Shown: piece by piece, positions 8,409 to 16,752 of the stretch
Numbering within the stretch: the stretch's first letter is position 1
Layout: each line of letters opens with the position of its first letter
Origin: Thermus sp. LT1-2-5
GTDB taxonomy: Bacteria; Deinococcota; Deinococci; Deinococcales; Thermaceae
NCBI RefSeq assembly: GCF_040363165.1
Contig: NZ_BSRG01000007.1
Span: 1 to 64,000 of the forward strand
Length of the DNA: 64,000 nt
Reading direction: 5' to 3'
Program-made: the position numbers and the translations under genes
The notes under the pieces: generated by a model
Told to the model about the DNA's origin: nothing
Databases searched by the model: none
The model's input: only the letters and a program-made list of their open reading frames with translations

Positions 8409-9338
8409 TCACCTCGCCTTCAGGTCCTCGCGGAAGACCCGGTACCAAAAGAGGATGAGCCCCAGCGTCAGGAGCATGTACAGCGTGCTGGCGGCCGCGC
8501 CTAGGCCGAAGTTCCACATGCCGAAGGTGTTCCGGAACAGGTTGGTCATGAGGAGGTCGCCCCACTCCCCCGGGTACCCGGCGCCGTGGCCGAACATCAT
8601 GTAGACGATGTTGAAGCTATATAGGGTCCCAAGAAGGCCGTAGAGGAGCAGGATGGCCGTCACGGGCCGAAGGAGGGGCCAGGTGATGTGCCGAAAGCGC
8701 TGCCAGGGGGTAGCCCCGTCCACCTTGGCCGCCTCGTAGAGCTCCTGGGGTACGGTCTGGAGGGCCGCCAAGTAGGTGACCATCACGAAGGGCCAGCTCC
8801 GCCACACCGTGGGGAGGACGATGGCCACGAAGGTGAGGGGACCGATGAGCCAGTGGGGCTTTTCGGGGAGCAGGTGGAGGACGTCCACCAAGAGGGTGTT
8901 GATGACCCCGTTTTTGAGCCACATGAACCCCCAAAGGAGGCCCACCACGTAGCTGGGCACCACCCAGGGGAGGAGGAAGAGGGTGCGCCACAGCCCCCGC
9001 AGGAGGAGGGGGCGGTTGAGGACGTGGGCGAAGAGGAGGCCCAAGGTAAGGGTCAAGGCGTTCACCGCCAGGGCATAGAGCAAGGTGGTGCGCACGGCGT
9101 AGAGGAAACCCGTGCGAAAGGTGGACTGGGGGTCAAAGAGGATCTCGCGGTAGTTCTCCAGGCCCACGAAGGGGGCGGCCAGGTACTGCCGCAGGGTGGC
9201 TAGCCTGAGGTCCAAAAACCCCATGTAGATCCCCTGGAGCATGGGGCCGTAGTGGACCAGGATCATTCCCAAAAGGGCTGGGCCCACGAAGAGGTAGGCC
9301 AGGCCGTAGCGGTGCCAGAAGCGGGACCAGGCGGACAT
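8409..9338 (-). CDS. MalF-type carbohydrate ABC permease
   Basis: This 309-residue inner-membrane protein has six or more hydrophobic segments and an EAA loop (LYEAAKVDGATPWQRFRHITWPLL, in two overlapping motifs near residue 205). This is the standard binding-protein-dependent sugar permease of the CUT1 family. It lies between the binding protein and the broken malG. Because CUT1 permeases work as heterodimers with MalG-type partners, the transporter should be inactive in this strain unless another MalG substitutes. No ATPase gene is in the operon, which is usual for CUT1 systems sharing a MalK/MsiK-type ATPase. Confidence 0.9.
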   Translation of the reverse strand: MSAWSRFWHRYGLAYLFVGPALLGMILVHYGPMLQGIYMGFLDLRLATLRQYLAAPFVGLENYREILFDPQSTFRTGFLYAVRTTLLYALAVNALTLTLGLLFAHVLNRPLLLRGLWRTLFLLPWVVPSYVVGLLWGFMWLKNGVINTLLVDVLHLLPEKPHWLIGPLTFVAIVLPTVWRSWPFVMVTYLAALQTVPQELYEAAKVDGATPWQRFRHITWPLLRPVTAILLLYGLLGTLYSFNIVYMMFGHGAGYPGEWGDLLMTNLFRNTFGMWNFGLGAAASTLYMLLTLGLILFWYRVFREDLKAR

Positions 9339-9348
9339 AGGGAAAGAA

Positions 9349-9368
9349 GGGGGGGCATAAGCCCCCCC
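9349..9368 (-). terminator. Intra-operon hairpin between binding protein and malF
   Basis: On the minus strand GGGGGGGC-TTAT-GCCCCCCC is followed by TTCTTT. It lies between the binding-protein stop (9376) and the malF start (9338). A partial terminator or mRNA-stabilising hairpin at this place is common in sugar ABC operons, where it keeps binding-protein expression above that of the permeases. Confidence 0.65.
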
Positions 9369-9375
9369 ACCAGCC

Positions 9376-10680
9376 TTACCTCAAGGCGCCGTTGATGGCG
9401 GTGGAGGCCTTGTCCATGAGGTCTTTGAGGGCTTCCTGGGTGAGCCGCTTTTGCGCCACCAGGTCCCAGGCCATGCCCAGGTGCTGCACCGCCAGGTTCT
9501 CCACCCCGCCCCAGCCCGCTAGGGTGGGGTAGGTGCGGCCGAACTGGGCGGCCTGGACGAAGACCCGCATGAGGGGGTTGCCCTGGACCTCGGGGGCGTT
9601 CCAGGCGGTGCGGAGGGCGGGGAGCATGCCGCTCATGCGGGCGTAGCTGACCTGGGCCTCCGGGCTACCCAGGTACTTGAGGAGCTCCTTGGCCAGCTCC
9701 TTGTTCTTGGAGAAGCTGAAGAGGGCTAGGTTCGAGCCGCCAAAGAAGGTGTACCGCCCCTTGGGCCCTGCGGGGTAGGGGGCCACCCCCATGTTCTTGG
9801 CCGCCACCCGCTCGGCGAAGCCCCCCCGGGCCTCGGGCACCTGGGCCCGCTGGATCATCCAAGGACCGCTGGCGAAGACGGCGCACTTCCCCGCCTGGAA
9901 ATCGGCTTCGATTTGCGCCGTGTTCTTCTCCAGGCTTTCCGCTGGGACATAGCCCTTCTGCGCCAGGGAGAGGAAGAAGTATAGGCCCTGGAGGCTCTCG
10001 GGGGTGCTCAGGGCGCTTTGCCACCTCCCCTGCGCCTGCCGCACAATGTCGCCCCCGGCACCCCAGATCCAGGGCGCGGCGTTGTGGAGGACGTCCCAGG
10101 AGTTCTTGCCCGGGGTGCAGAGGGGGGCGAGGCGCCCTTTGGTTTCGGGGTCGGTGAAGGAAGAGGCGGCGAGCCGGGCGAGCCCCGCCTCGAAGTTCTG
10201 CCAGTTGGCGAACATCTGGGACGGGTTGACCCCCGCCGCCCTAAGGGCGTCGGTCCGGTAGTAAAACGCCCTCAGCTCGGAGAACCAGGGCAAGGCCGTG
10301 GCCCGGGCGCTGCCCGCCAGGCGGGTGGTGTTCCAAACCGCGGGCAGGTAGGCCTCCCGGCCGCCTAGGGCTTGGAGCACGTCGTCCAGGGGCTCCAAAA
10401 CCCCCATGGCGCTGATGGCTCCCACCCAGGTGGTGCCGAGCTGGGTGATGTCGGGGCCCACCCCGCTGGTGGCGGCGGCGGTGATGCGGGTCCAGGCCAC
10501 GCCCCAGTCCAGGACGGTGACCTTCACCTCCACGTTGTTGGCCCGCTCAAAGGGGGCCACCAGGGCCTTGAAGTCCTCCGCAGGCTGGCCGCTATTGGGC
10601 ATGATCCAGACCTCGAGGGTCCGTTGGGCTAGGCCGAAGGAAAGGACGAGGAAAAGGCTTGAAAGCGCTTTCTTCCACAT
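9376..10680 (-). CDS. Sugar ABC transporter substrate-binding protein
   Basis: This 434-residue exported protein has the signal peptide MWKKALSSLFLVLSFGLAQ. The mature part starts RTLEVWIMPNS and continues as a CUT1-type two-lobe binding protein (AAATSGVGPDITQLGTTW, FQAGKCAVFASGPWMIQRA). ATG 10680 is preferred over an in-frame codon at 10698 because GGAGG lies just upstream of 10680 and the signal peptide then begins properly. It is the first structural gene of the glucosidase operon, so a beta-linked oligosaccharide is the probable ligand. A perfect LacI-type operator overlaps codons 4-7. Confidence 0.9.
   Translation of the reverse strand: MWKKALSSLFLVLSFGLAQRTLEVWIMPNSGQPAEDFKALVAPFERANNVEVKVTVLDWGVAWTRITAAATSGVGPDITQLGTTWVGAISAMGVLEPLDDVLQALGGREAYLPAVWNTTRLAGSARATALPWFSELRAFYYRTDALRAAGVNPSQMFANWQNFEAGLARLAASSFTDPETKGRLAPLCTPGKNSWDVLHNAAPWIWGAGGDIVRQAQGRWQSALSTPESLQGLYFFLSLAQKGYVPAESLEKNTAQIEADFQAGKCAVFASGPWMIQRAQVPEARGGFAERVAAKNMGVAPYPAGPKGRYTFFGGSNLALFSFSKNKELAKELLKYLGSPEAQVSYARMSGMLPALRTAWNAPEVQGNPLMRVFVQAAQFGRTYPTLAGWGGVENLAVQHLGMAWDLVAQKRLTQEALKDLMDKASTAINGALR
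10661..10672. promoter_or_regulatory. Perfect LacI-family operator inside the binding-protein gene start
   Basis: GAAAGCGCTTTC is a perfect 12-bp palindrome with the central CG typical of LacI/GalR-family operators. It overlaps codons 4-7 of the binding-protein gene, downstream of its ribosome binding site, so the adjacent LacI protein could block elongation there or loop to the second copy at 11771-11782. Confidence 0.75.
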
Positions 10681-10750
10681 GCAAACCTCCTCGCGCAACC
10701 CGTCCGTGGGGACGGTCCAGGGGCCTAAGGCCGAAGGGCCGCCGGTTTCC

Positions 10751-11743
10751 TCAGGCTCTCACCTCCTTTACCGAAGCCCTCTCCACCAGTTGCAGGGAAA
10801 TAGGGGAGAGGGACGGGGTTTCTCCCTGCAAGAGATCCTTGAGGGCTTGGGCCAGGGCCCGGCCCACCTCCCGTGCGGGCTGGCGCACCGTGGTCAAGGG
10901 GGGGATCTGGTAGGCGGCCAGGGGGATGTCGTCGAAGCCCACCAGGGAGAGGTCCTCGGGTACGGAGAGCCCTCGCTCGAAGAGGTAGAGCCGGGCTCCG
11001 ATGGCGGTCTGGTCGTTGGCGGCGAAGATGGCGGTGGTGTCGGGAAAGCGGGCCAGGAGCTCCCTCGCCGCCTCGTACCCGCCGTCCTCCTGGAGGTTGC
11101 CGTAGACCACCCGGGGGGCTAGCCCCAGTTCCCGCATGGCCTTGCGGTAGCCGAGCAAGCGCTCCCGCACGTCCAGACCCCCGCGGTGGCTGGAGATGTG
11201 GGCGATGCGGCGGTGCCCCTTTTCCAAGAGGTAGCGGGTGGCCCGGTAGGCGGCCTCCCGGTTGTCCAGGACCAAGGACCAGATCTTAGGCCCAAGGAGG
11301 GACTGGCCAAAGGCCAAGACGGGAACCCCTAGGGGTTCCAGGGCGGACTCCTCCAAGGAGGTGCCGAGGAGGACCACGGCCTCCACCCGGTGGCCCTTGA
11401 GAAAGTCCAGGGCTTCCAGTTCCCGCACCAGGCTCCAGTGCCCGGGCACGGCGATGGGGCGGAAGGGGGTGGGTTCTAGCTCCAGGGTGATGGCCTCGAG
11501 GATGGGCCCGTAGAAGGGGCTCCCGAAGTCGGGAAGGAGGATGCCCACGGCGTAGGAGCGCCCCTTAGCCAGGCTTTGCGCCAGGGGGCTCGGCGTGTAG
11601 CCGAGCTCCTCGATGGCCTGGAGCACCGCCCGCACCTTTTCCCGAGACACCCGGGCAGTGCCGTTGAGGACGCGGGAAACCGTGGCGGGGGAAACCCCGG
11701 CGCGGCGGGCCACCTCGGCGATGGTGGGGTGGGTGCGCGTCAT
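10751..11743 (-). CDS. LacI/GalR-family transcriptional regulator
   Basis: This 330-residue protein has an N-terminal HTH and hinge (TIAEVARRAGVSPATVSRVL; then LAQSLAKGRSYAVGILLPDF) and a periplasmic-binding-protein-like effector domain containing DQTAIGARLYLFERG and the late motif LVGFDDIPLAAYQIPPLTTV. The ATG at 11743 places the HTH at residues 6-25 as usual; an upstream in-frame extension to 11842 is not family-like. It lies upstream of the sugar operon in the same direction, and near-identical operator palindromes occur at its own promoter and in the binding-protein gene. It therefore probably represses both itself and the operon until the oligosaccharide is present. Confidence 0.92.
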   Translation of the reverse strand: MTRTHPTIAEVARRAGVSPATVSRVLNGTARVSREKVRAVLQAIEELGYTPSPLAQSLAKGRSYAVGILLPDFGSPFYGPILEAITLELEPTPFRPIAVPGHWSLVRELEALDFLKGHRVEAVVLLGTSLEESALEPLGVPVLAFGQSLLGPKIWSLVLDNREAAYRATRYLLEKGHRRIAHISSHRGGLDVRERLLGYRKAMRELGLAPRVVYGNLQEDGGYEAARELLARFPDTTAIFAANDQTAIGARLYLFERGLSVPEDLSLVGFDDIPLAAYQIPPLTTVRQPAREVGRALAQALKDLLQGETPSLSPISLQLVERASVKEVRA

Positions 11744-11755
11744 GGTTTGGAGTGT

Positions 11756-11784
11756 AGTATAGCAGGGTATGAAAGCGCTTGCAA
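11756..11784 (-). promoter_or_regulatory. lacI promoter with overlapping operator
   Basis: On the minus strand TTGCAA and TATACT are separated by 17 bp, a near-consensus sigma-A promoter. The predicted transcription start lies only a few bases before ATG 11743, so the mRNA is nearly leaderless. The operator-like GCAAGCGCTTTC (11771-11782) overlaps the -35 hexamer and differs from the perfect palindrome at 10661 by one base, supporting autoregulation. Confidence 0.75.
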
Positions 11785-12012
11785 GATGGCTACCTAACCT
11801 TCTGGTTCTCGCTCCAGCCCCCACTTCACCAGGACGAGCCATGAGCGGGAAAGGGATGTGTGCGAGGTTCTACGCTTAGGATTTCGCCCTAAGGCCTCCT
11901 TCTTCCTCTTCTCAGGAGTAGCCTCTTGGGTGGCCGTGACCTCTGTAAGGCCGTCCCATACGCGTCCCAAACCGGTGCTCGCCCCAGAAAGGCCTCCCAA
12001 GCCCTGGCCGCC

Positions 12013-12242
12013 CTACACGGTGCTCGGCCAGACTTCGAGGCCCCTACGCCTGGCGGCTGCCCAAAGGTTCCTATCAAAGGCGGCCAAGACCACCGGCACC
12101 TCCAGCATCCCTTGCCAAAGCAGGGCTGCAGCCAGATCGACCGCGTCGTAGCCGTGATAAGCGCCTGCACCTGTGGGGTTCCGGCCTTCTCCACATAGCG
12201 CTTCACCAAGGCGCTGGTGTCCAAGTACGCCACCCGGGTCAC
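12013..12242 (-). pseudogene. Degenerate VapC-type PIN-domain toxin
   Basis: A GTG at 12242 begins TRVAYLDTSALVKRYVEKAG, the classic first PIN motif with its acidic residue. After ~30 codons the frame changes and resumes with YHGYDAVDLAAALL and FDRNLWAAARRRGLEVWPS, the last PIN motifs, before a stop at 12013. The remnant covers only ~75 codons where intact VapC proteins have ~130, so the middle of the domain is lost and the halves are in different frames. No antitoxin gene is seen on either side. The remaining ~270 bp up to the LacI promoter contain no recognisable gene. Confidence 0.7.
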
Positions 12243-12258
12243 TCTCAGTCCGCTTTTC

Positions 12259-12289
12259 TGACACACCCCTGAAAATGGCCCCTTACCCT
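12259..12289 (+). promoter_or_regulatory. Pho-like box and -10 of the alkaline phosphatase gene
   Basis: TGAC (12259) and TGAA (12270) lie 11 bp apart, and TACCCT (12284-12289) starts 14 bp after the second repeat. The same spacing occurs at 62224-62254 and 63527-63557 before other phosphate-ester genes. Direct repeats with 11-bp period are how OmpR-family PhoB/PhoP regulators bind. There is no good -35, as expected for an activator-dependent promoter. Confidence 0.6.
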
Positions 12290-12310
12290 CCACTCGGGAG
12301 GTGAGTTCGT

Positions 12311-13816
12311 GTGAAGCGGCGCGATCTCCTAAAGGGAAGCATTCTGGCCGGAACCCTGGCCTTCCTGCCCCGAGGGGTAGCCCAAGGGGCTCCCCAAAAC
12401 GCCCCCTCCTTGGGGCGGCGCTACCGCAACCTGATCGTTTTCGTCTATGACGGCTTCTCCTGGGAGGACTACGCCGTGGCCCAGGCCTACGCCCGGCGGC
12501 GTCAGGGGCGGGTTTTGGCCCTGGAGCGGCTTCTGGCCCGTTACCCCAACGGCCTCGTGAACACCTATAGCCTCACCAGCTACGTCACCGAGTCCAGCGC
12601 CGCGGCCAACGCCATGTCCACGGGGGTGAAGACGGTGAACGGGGGTCTGGCCATCCATGCGGACGGCACCCCCTTGAAGCCCTTCTTCGCTGCCGCCAAG
12701 GAGGCGGGAAAGGCGGTGGGCCTGGTGACCACCACCACCGTGACCCACGCCACCCCTGCGGGCTTCGTCATTTCCAACCGCGACCGCAACGCCGAGGCGC
12801 AGATCGCCGAGCAGTACTTGGGGTTTGGGGCTGAGGTGTACCTAGGTGGGGGCGATCGGTTCTTCAACCCGGAAAAGCGCCAGGACAAAAAGGACCTCTA
12901 CGCCGCCTTCGCCCAGGCGGGGTACGGGGTGGTGCGCTCCCTCGAGGAGCTGGCCCGGACCAACGCCAGCAAGCTCTTGGGCGTGTTCTCCGACAGCCAT
13001 GTTCCCTACGAGGTGGACCGCCGCTTCCAGGGGCTCAAGGTCCCTAGCCTCAAGGAGATGGTGCAGGCGGCCTTGCCCCGTTTGGCCTCGTACCGCAACG
13101 GCTTTGTCCTGCAGGTGGAGGCGGGCCGCATCGATCACGCCAACCACATCAACGACCCTGCCGCAGTTCTTTGGGATGTCCTAGCCGCGGACGAAACCCT
13201 GGAGCTTCTCACCGCCTTCGTGGACCAGCACCCCGACACCCTCTTGATCCTGGTATCCGACCATGCCACCGGGACGGGAGCCCTCTACGGGGCGGGGCGG
13301 AGCTACCTGGAAAGCTCCCAAGGGATTGACCTATTGGAGGCGCAGCGGGCCAGCTTTGAGTACATGCGCCGGCAGCTTGGCGCCAGCCCCGACGCTGCCC
13401 AGGTGAAGGAGGCTTACCGGGCCATGAAGGGGGTGGTCCTCACGGACGAGGAGGCGGAAAGGGTGGTGCGGGCCCTGCGCGACCGGGTCCCCTGGCCCGA
13501 GGGGGTGCGGCAGGGGGTGCAGCCCGACAACACCATGGCCTGGGCCATGGTGCAGCGCAACGCCGCCAAACCCGATCGGCCCAACTTTGGCTACAACTCG
13601 GGCCAGCACACGGCGAGCCCGGTGGTGCTAGCCCTGTATGGGCAGGGCCTCCGCCTCGTGAGCCTGGGCCTGGTGGACAACACCCATGTTTTCCGCCTCA
13701 TGGGGGAGGCGCTGGGGATCCGCTACCAGAACCCGGTGATGAGCGAGGAAGAGGCCCTGGAGGTCCTGAAGGCCAGGCCCCAGGGCGCGCGCCACCCCGA
13801 AGACGTCTGGGCTTAG
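12311..13816 (+). CDS. phoA: Secreted alkaline phosphatase (PhoA family)
   Basis: This 501-residue phosphomonoesterase matches the length of described Thermus alkaline phosphatases. The N-terminus KRRDLLKGSILAGTLAFLP is a twin-arginine-type signal. The active-site region VTESSAAANAMSTGVKT aligns with the E. coli DSAAS segment, placing the nucleophile at Ser95 with Glu in place of the adjacent Asp. Metal-binding motifs include EAGRIDHANH, SDHATG and the late GQHTA. GTG 12311 follows GGGAGGTGAG. It should release phosphate from extracellular esters under phosphate starvation, in line with the Pho-like box upstream. A terminator follows. Confidence 0.95.
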   Translation: MKRRDLLKGSILAGTLAFLPRGVAQGAPQNAPSLGRRYRNLIVFVYDGFSWEDYAVAQAYARRRQGRVLALERLLARYPNGLVNTYSLTSYVTESSAAANAMSTGVKTVNGGLAIHADGTPLKPFFAAAKEAGKAVGLVTTTTVTHATPAGFVISNRDRNAEAQIAEQYLGFGAEVYLGGGDRFFNPEKRQDKKDLYAAFAQAGYGVVRSLEELARTNASKLLGVFSDSHVPYEVDRRFQGLKVPSLKEMVQAALPRLASYRNGFVLQVEAGRIDHANHINDPAAVLWDVLAADETLELLTAFVDQHPDTLLILVSDHATGTGALYGAGRSYLESSQGIDLLEAQRASFEYMRRQLGASPDAAQVKEAYRAMKGVVLTDEEAERVVRALRDRVPWPEGVRQGVQPDNTMAWAMVQRNAAKPDRPNFGYNSGQHTASPVVLALYGQGLRLVSLGLVDNTHVFRLMGEALGIRYQNPVMSEEEALEVLKARPQGARHPEDVWA

Positions 13817-13837
13817 GGGTTAAAGGCTCCTCCTTCC

Positions 13838-13863
13838 CCCGCCCCTACAAGGGGCGGGTTTCT
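13838..13863 (+). terminator. Rho-independent terminator after alkaline phosphatase
   Basis: CCCGCCCC-TACAA-GGGGCGGG followed by TTTCTCTT, 22 bp after the stop codon. Confidence 0.9.
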
Positions 13864-13880
13864 CTTAGGGTAGACTTGTC

Positions 13881-13902
13881 TAGTAAATTGCCTTGTACCC
13901 CC
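13881..13902 (-). repeat. 22-bp remnant of the IS5-like element end
   Basis: TAGTAAATTGCCTTGTACCC and two more C residues match, with one mismatch, the last codons and end of the IS5-like transposase at 19920 (GYKAIY-stop on the minus strand). It is an isolated scar of another copy. Confidence 0.7.
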
Positions 13903-13941
13903 AGACTTGACCGATATACGGCTGTAGGGTAAAGAAGGAAC

Positions 13942-14720
13942 ATGACCCCGTGCGAGGCTTTGACCCAGATCCCCGACCCCAGGGCCCACCACCGGCAATA
14001 CCCCCTGTGGGGTCTCTTGGCCCTCATCTTGGCGGCCTTCCTCCGCCGCATGGACTCCTTGAGAGGCGTGTCCCACTTCGCCCGCGCCAACCCCCACCTC
14101 CTGCCCCACCTGGGCCCGTGCGAGGTCCCCGGCCACCCCACGGTGACCCCCATCCCGCGCCGTCTGGACTCCCCAAGCCCTGGAGCGGGCCCTCCTCCAG
14201 GTCTTTCCCGAGGCGGACCTAGAGGAGGTTCGGGTGGTGGACGGGAAGGGGCTAAGGGGAAGCCGCGAAGGGAGCAGTCCCCAGCTCGAGCGGGTGGAGG
14301 GGCTAGCCCTCCATCTGGGCGCCGCCTTGGCCCAGGCGAAGGCGGAAGGGAAAGAAGGGAAGCCCCTCCTAACCCTTCTGGAGCGCCTTGGGGCCGAGGG
14401 CTTGGAGGGGAAGCTGTTGGTGGGGGACGCGGGGTACCTGTACCCGGAGGTGACTGGAGGGGTTCAAGGGGATGGAGGCGAGGGGGCTTGGGGAGCTCCT
14501 CCCTTTGGGCGCGGGACGTTCTTTTCCGAGAGGACGCCTGCCGGGCGCGGGGAGTGGGGGCGCGGGTCTTGGCGGCCCTTTGGGCCTTTTTGGTGTCCCT
14601 GCTCCACCGGAGAGGGGTGTGGGAGAGGGTCGCGCGCCAGCGCACCTGGAAGGCGGCCCTGGAGGCCTTCTCCTTCCGTCCCCTTTCCGCCCTTAGGTTC
14701 CTGGGGCTCTATGCGGTATA
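13942..14720 (+). pseudogene. ISAs1-family transposase, frameshifted
   Basis: The first frame (ATG 13942) reads LTQIPDPRAHHRQYPLWGLL, the N-terminus of ISAs1/H-repeat transposases. Around 14165 coding continuity moves to the frame with LEEVRVVDGKGLRGSREG and LVGDAGYLYPEVT (DDE motifs). Around 14530 it shifts again, to REDACRARGVGARVLAALWAFL, resembling the NEDR-like C-terminal block. At least two frameshifts make it non-functional. Neighbouring debris from a second transposase follows. Confidence 0.75.
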
Positions 14721-14729
14721 TACGCTTTG

Positions 14730-14883
14730 GGGTTGCTCCTTGGGGAGAGGCTTTCTTCTCCCGAGGACCCCGCATCGTTTCCCCCGGACCTGGTGGGGGA
14801 GGCACCTGGTGGGGAAGGCGCTCAAAGAAGCCTTCGTTTCCTGGCGGCAACGCCTCTATCCCCCTGGCTTCGTCGGAGCTTAG
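14730..14883 (+). pseudogene. Transposase C-terminal tail (IS4-like), duplicate of the one near 32.2 kb
   Basis: The reading frame ending at 14883 contains TPHRFPRTWW, then a short insertion, then KALKEAFVSWRQRLYPPG before its stop. The same tail, nearly identical in DNA, ends at 32237. These are two scars of the same IS family. The remainder up to 15012 holds no gene except the leader of the DUF4388 gene. Confidence 0.65.
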
Positions 14884-15012
14884 GGGGTAAGGTCAATACC
14901 TACGTATTGAGGTTCTGTTGTAATCTGGATGCGAGGAGCCCGAGCGTGCGCTAAGAAAGGGGGAAACGATTCCGGTCTTTCCCCCGGCGCCGAAGGAGGT
15001 GGTGGCGCAGCT

Positions 15013-15654
15013 ATGGCCATCTTCGGAAACTTAAGGGATATGCCCTTTCCCGACCTGGTGGGGATGCTCGGTCGGAGAAGCGGGGTGCTGGAGGTGTTCC
15101 ACCTCCCAGGCCGCAAGGCGAGTTACATCATCGCCCTCGAGGGGGGAAAGGTGCTTTGGGTGAGGGAAGGGACGAAGGTCCTAGACCCGGTTCAGGCGCA
15201 TTCCGCGCTCCAAGATCTTTTCCGCATGGAGGAGGGGGCTTTCGAGTTCACCCAAGGCACCCCGCCCCCGCCCCCGAACGGCCAGACCCTGGGTTGGCCC
15301 CTGGAGCGGATCCTCCTCGCCATGACCACCGTGGTGGATGAGCTGGCCGCCTATCGGCCCCACCTGCCCGATCCCAAGACCCGGTTCCAGGCGGTGGCCC
15401 TGGAGGTCTGGTTGGAGGAGCCCCTTTGGTCCTTCTGGGAGCGGGCCCGGCCCCTTCTAGCCCGGGGCGCTTCCGCCGAGGAGCTCGCCCAACGGCTGGG
15501 GCTTCCCGTGGACGAGGTGGCCTACTACCTGCACAAGCTGCGCCTGGCGGGCAAGGTCGCCCCGGTGAGGGCCTACCGGGAAACGCGGGCGGACGAGGAG
15601 AAACGGGGCCTTCTCCGCCGCCTCCTCGCCTCGCTCGTGGGGAGGCGGGGATGA
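15013..15654 (+). CDS. DUF4388-domain protein
   Basis: This 213-residue cytoplasmic protein starts MAIFGNLRDMPFPDLVGMLG and continues into RSGVLEVFHLPGRKASYIIALEGGKV over two strands, the signature of DUF4388 (PATAN-type) domains found beside response regulators and small GTPases. A C-terminal ~60-residue segment (ASAEELAQRLGLPVDEVAYYL) looks like a winged helix. ATG 15013 is chosen because AAGGAGG (14994-15000) and the domain start fit it. It overlaps the GTPase gene by 4 bp and opens a six- or seven-gene signalling operon. DUF4388 domains mediate protein contacts; the exact role is unknown. Confidence 0.8.
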   Translation: MAIFGNLRDMPFPDLVGMLGRRSGVLEVFHLPGRKASYIIALEGGKVLWVREGTKVLDPVQAHSALQDLFRMEEGAFEFTQGTPPPPPNGQTLGWPLERILLAMTTVVDELAAYRPHLPDPKTRFQAVALEVWLEEPLWSFWERARPLLARGASAEELAQRLGLPVDEVAYYLHKLRLAGKVAPVRAYRETRADEEKRGLLRRLLASLVGRRG

Positions 15655-16184
15655 CGGGAAAGCCCCTGAAGCTCCTGGTGTCCGGCCCTGTGGGCGCCGG
15701 GAAAACCACCTTCATCCAGTCCCTTTCGGAGATCCCCGTGGTGGAAACCGACGAGTGGGCCTCGGAGGAAATCGGCAAGGCAAAGACCACGGTGGCCCTG
15801 GACTTCGGCCTCCTCACCCTGGACGGGGTGCCCATCTACCTCTTCGGCACCCCGGGGCAGGAGCGGTTTGACTTCATGTGGGACGTTCTGGTGGAGGGGG
15901 CCTTAGGTTTGGTGGTCTTGGTGTCGGGGGATAGCCCCAAGGACTTCCCCAAGGCCCGCCACGTTCTGGAGTACCTGACCTCCCGCCACCCCGTGCCCTT
16001 CGTGGTGGGGGTGACGCGGCAGGACCTTCCCAAAGTTTGGACCCCCGGGGAGGTGGCCGACTACTTTGGCCTCCCCCCCGAGCAGGTGGTGGGGATGAAC
16101 GCCACAAGCCCCACCAGCGCCACCTTGGCCCTTATCCGCATCCTGGAACTGGTGACAGGGGAAAGGTGGCAAGGGGTCTGGTGA
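15651..16184 (+). CDS. Conservon-type (CvnD/COG2229) small GTPase
   Basis: This 177-residue Ras-like GTPase has P-loop SGPVGAGKTTF (about residues 12-22), a switch II motif FGTPGQERFDFMWD that replaces DTAGQ, and a TRQD motif in place of NKxD. These variants define the COG2229 group, which in Streptomyces conservons is encoded with Roadblock proteins and in other bacteria resembles MglA. ATG 15651 overlaps the DUF4388 stop. The Roadblock protein encoded at 17349 is the obvious candidate regulator. The cluster suggests a switchable complex controlled by the globin-like proteins between them. Confidence 0.88.
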   Translation: MTGKPLKLLVSGPVGAGKTTFIQSLSEIPVVETDEWASEEIGKAKTTVALDFGLLTLDGVPIYLFGTPGQERFDFMWDVLVEGALGLVVLVSGDSPKDFPKARHVLEYLTSRHPVPFVVGVTRQDLPKVWTPGEVADYFGLPPEQVVGMNATSPTSATLALIRILELVTGERWQGVW

Positions 16185-16203
16185 GACCAAGGAGGAGGTG
16201 GAG

Positions 16204-16752
16204 ATGGAGAAGGATAGCGGGTTTTTCCAACGGTTGGCCCAGCGGGTGCTGGCGGAGATGCCTCCGGAGGACCGCTTCCGCGAGGCGGACGCCCGGGCCA
16301 TGGCCCAGAACAAGGAGGCGCTCTTGGCCCTGACGGATGAACTCGTTCAGGCATTCTACGACACCCTTTTCGCCCATCCTCCCACCAAGGCGGTCTTCCG
16401 GGAGGGGGAGAGGCCTGAACGGGAGGAAACCTTGAGGCGGTGGTGGCAACGCGCGGTAGCGGGCCCTTTTGACCTGGACTACTGGGCCTGGCAGGCCTAC
16501 GTGGGCCTCGCGCACGTGAAGCGGGGGGTGAGCAACCCCATGACGCTGGGACATACCGCATTCGTCGCCCGGTTTGTTTCGGAACGTGTGCCCGAGGTGG
16601 CCGGGGCCATCGCCCGCCTCATGACCACGGTAGCCGCCCTCATCGCCGAGGGCTACAAGGAAGTCTACCTGGAAGCGGCCCGGGACATCACGGGCCAGAG
16701 CCGGGAGCTTTTGGAACGGAGCGTGCGGATCTCCGTGGAGGAATTGCGATGA
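16204..16752 (+). CDS. Protoglobin / globin-sensor domain protein with proximal His
   Basis: This 182-residue all-helical protein contains YVGLAHVKRGVSNPMTLG, which matches the F-helix motif of protoglobins and globin-coupled sensors (xIxxVHxRIGLxPxWY-like); His104 would be the proximal heme ligand. It has no output domain. ATG 16204 is preferred over GTG 16198 because AGGAGG at 16190-16195 then has an 8-nt spacing. The gene overlaps its paralogue by 4 bp. It is a likely heme-based O2, NO or CO sensor acting on the GTPase/Roadblock partners. Family assignment is by motif only. Confidence 0.7.
   Translation: MEKDSGFFQRLAQRVLAEMPPEDRFREADARAMAQNKEALLALTDELVQAFYDTLFAHPPTKAVFREGERPEREETLRRWWQRAVAGPFDLDYWAWQAYVGLAHVKRGVSNPMTLGHTAFVARFVSERVPEVAGAIARLMTTVAALIAEGYKEVYLEAARDITGQSRELLERSVRISVEELR

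Noticed and set aside
11744-12012. Small open frames between lacI and the PIN remnant
   Set aside because: No ribosome binding site, no family and no consistent codon bias.
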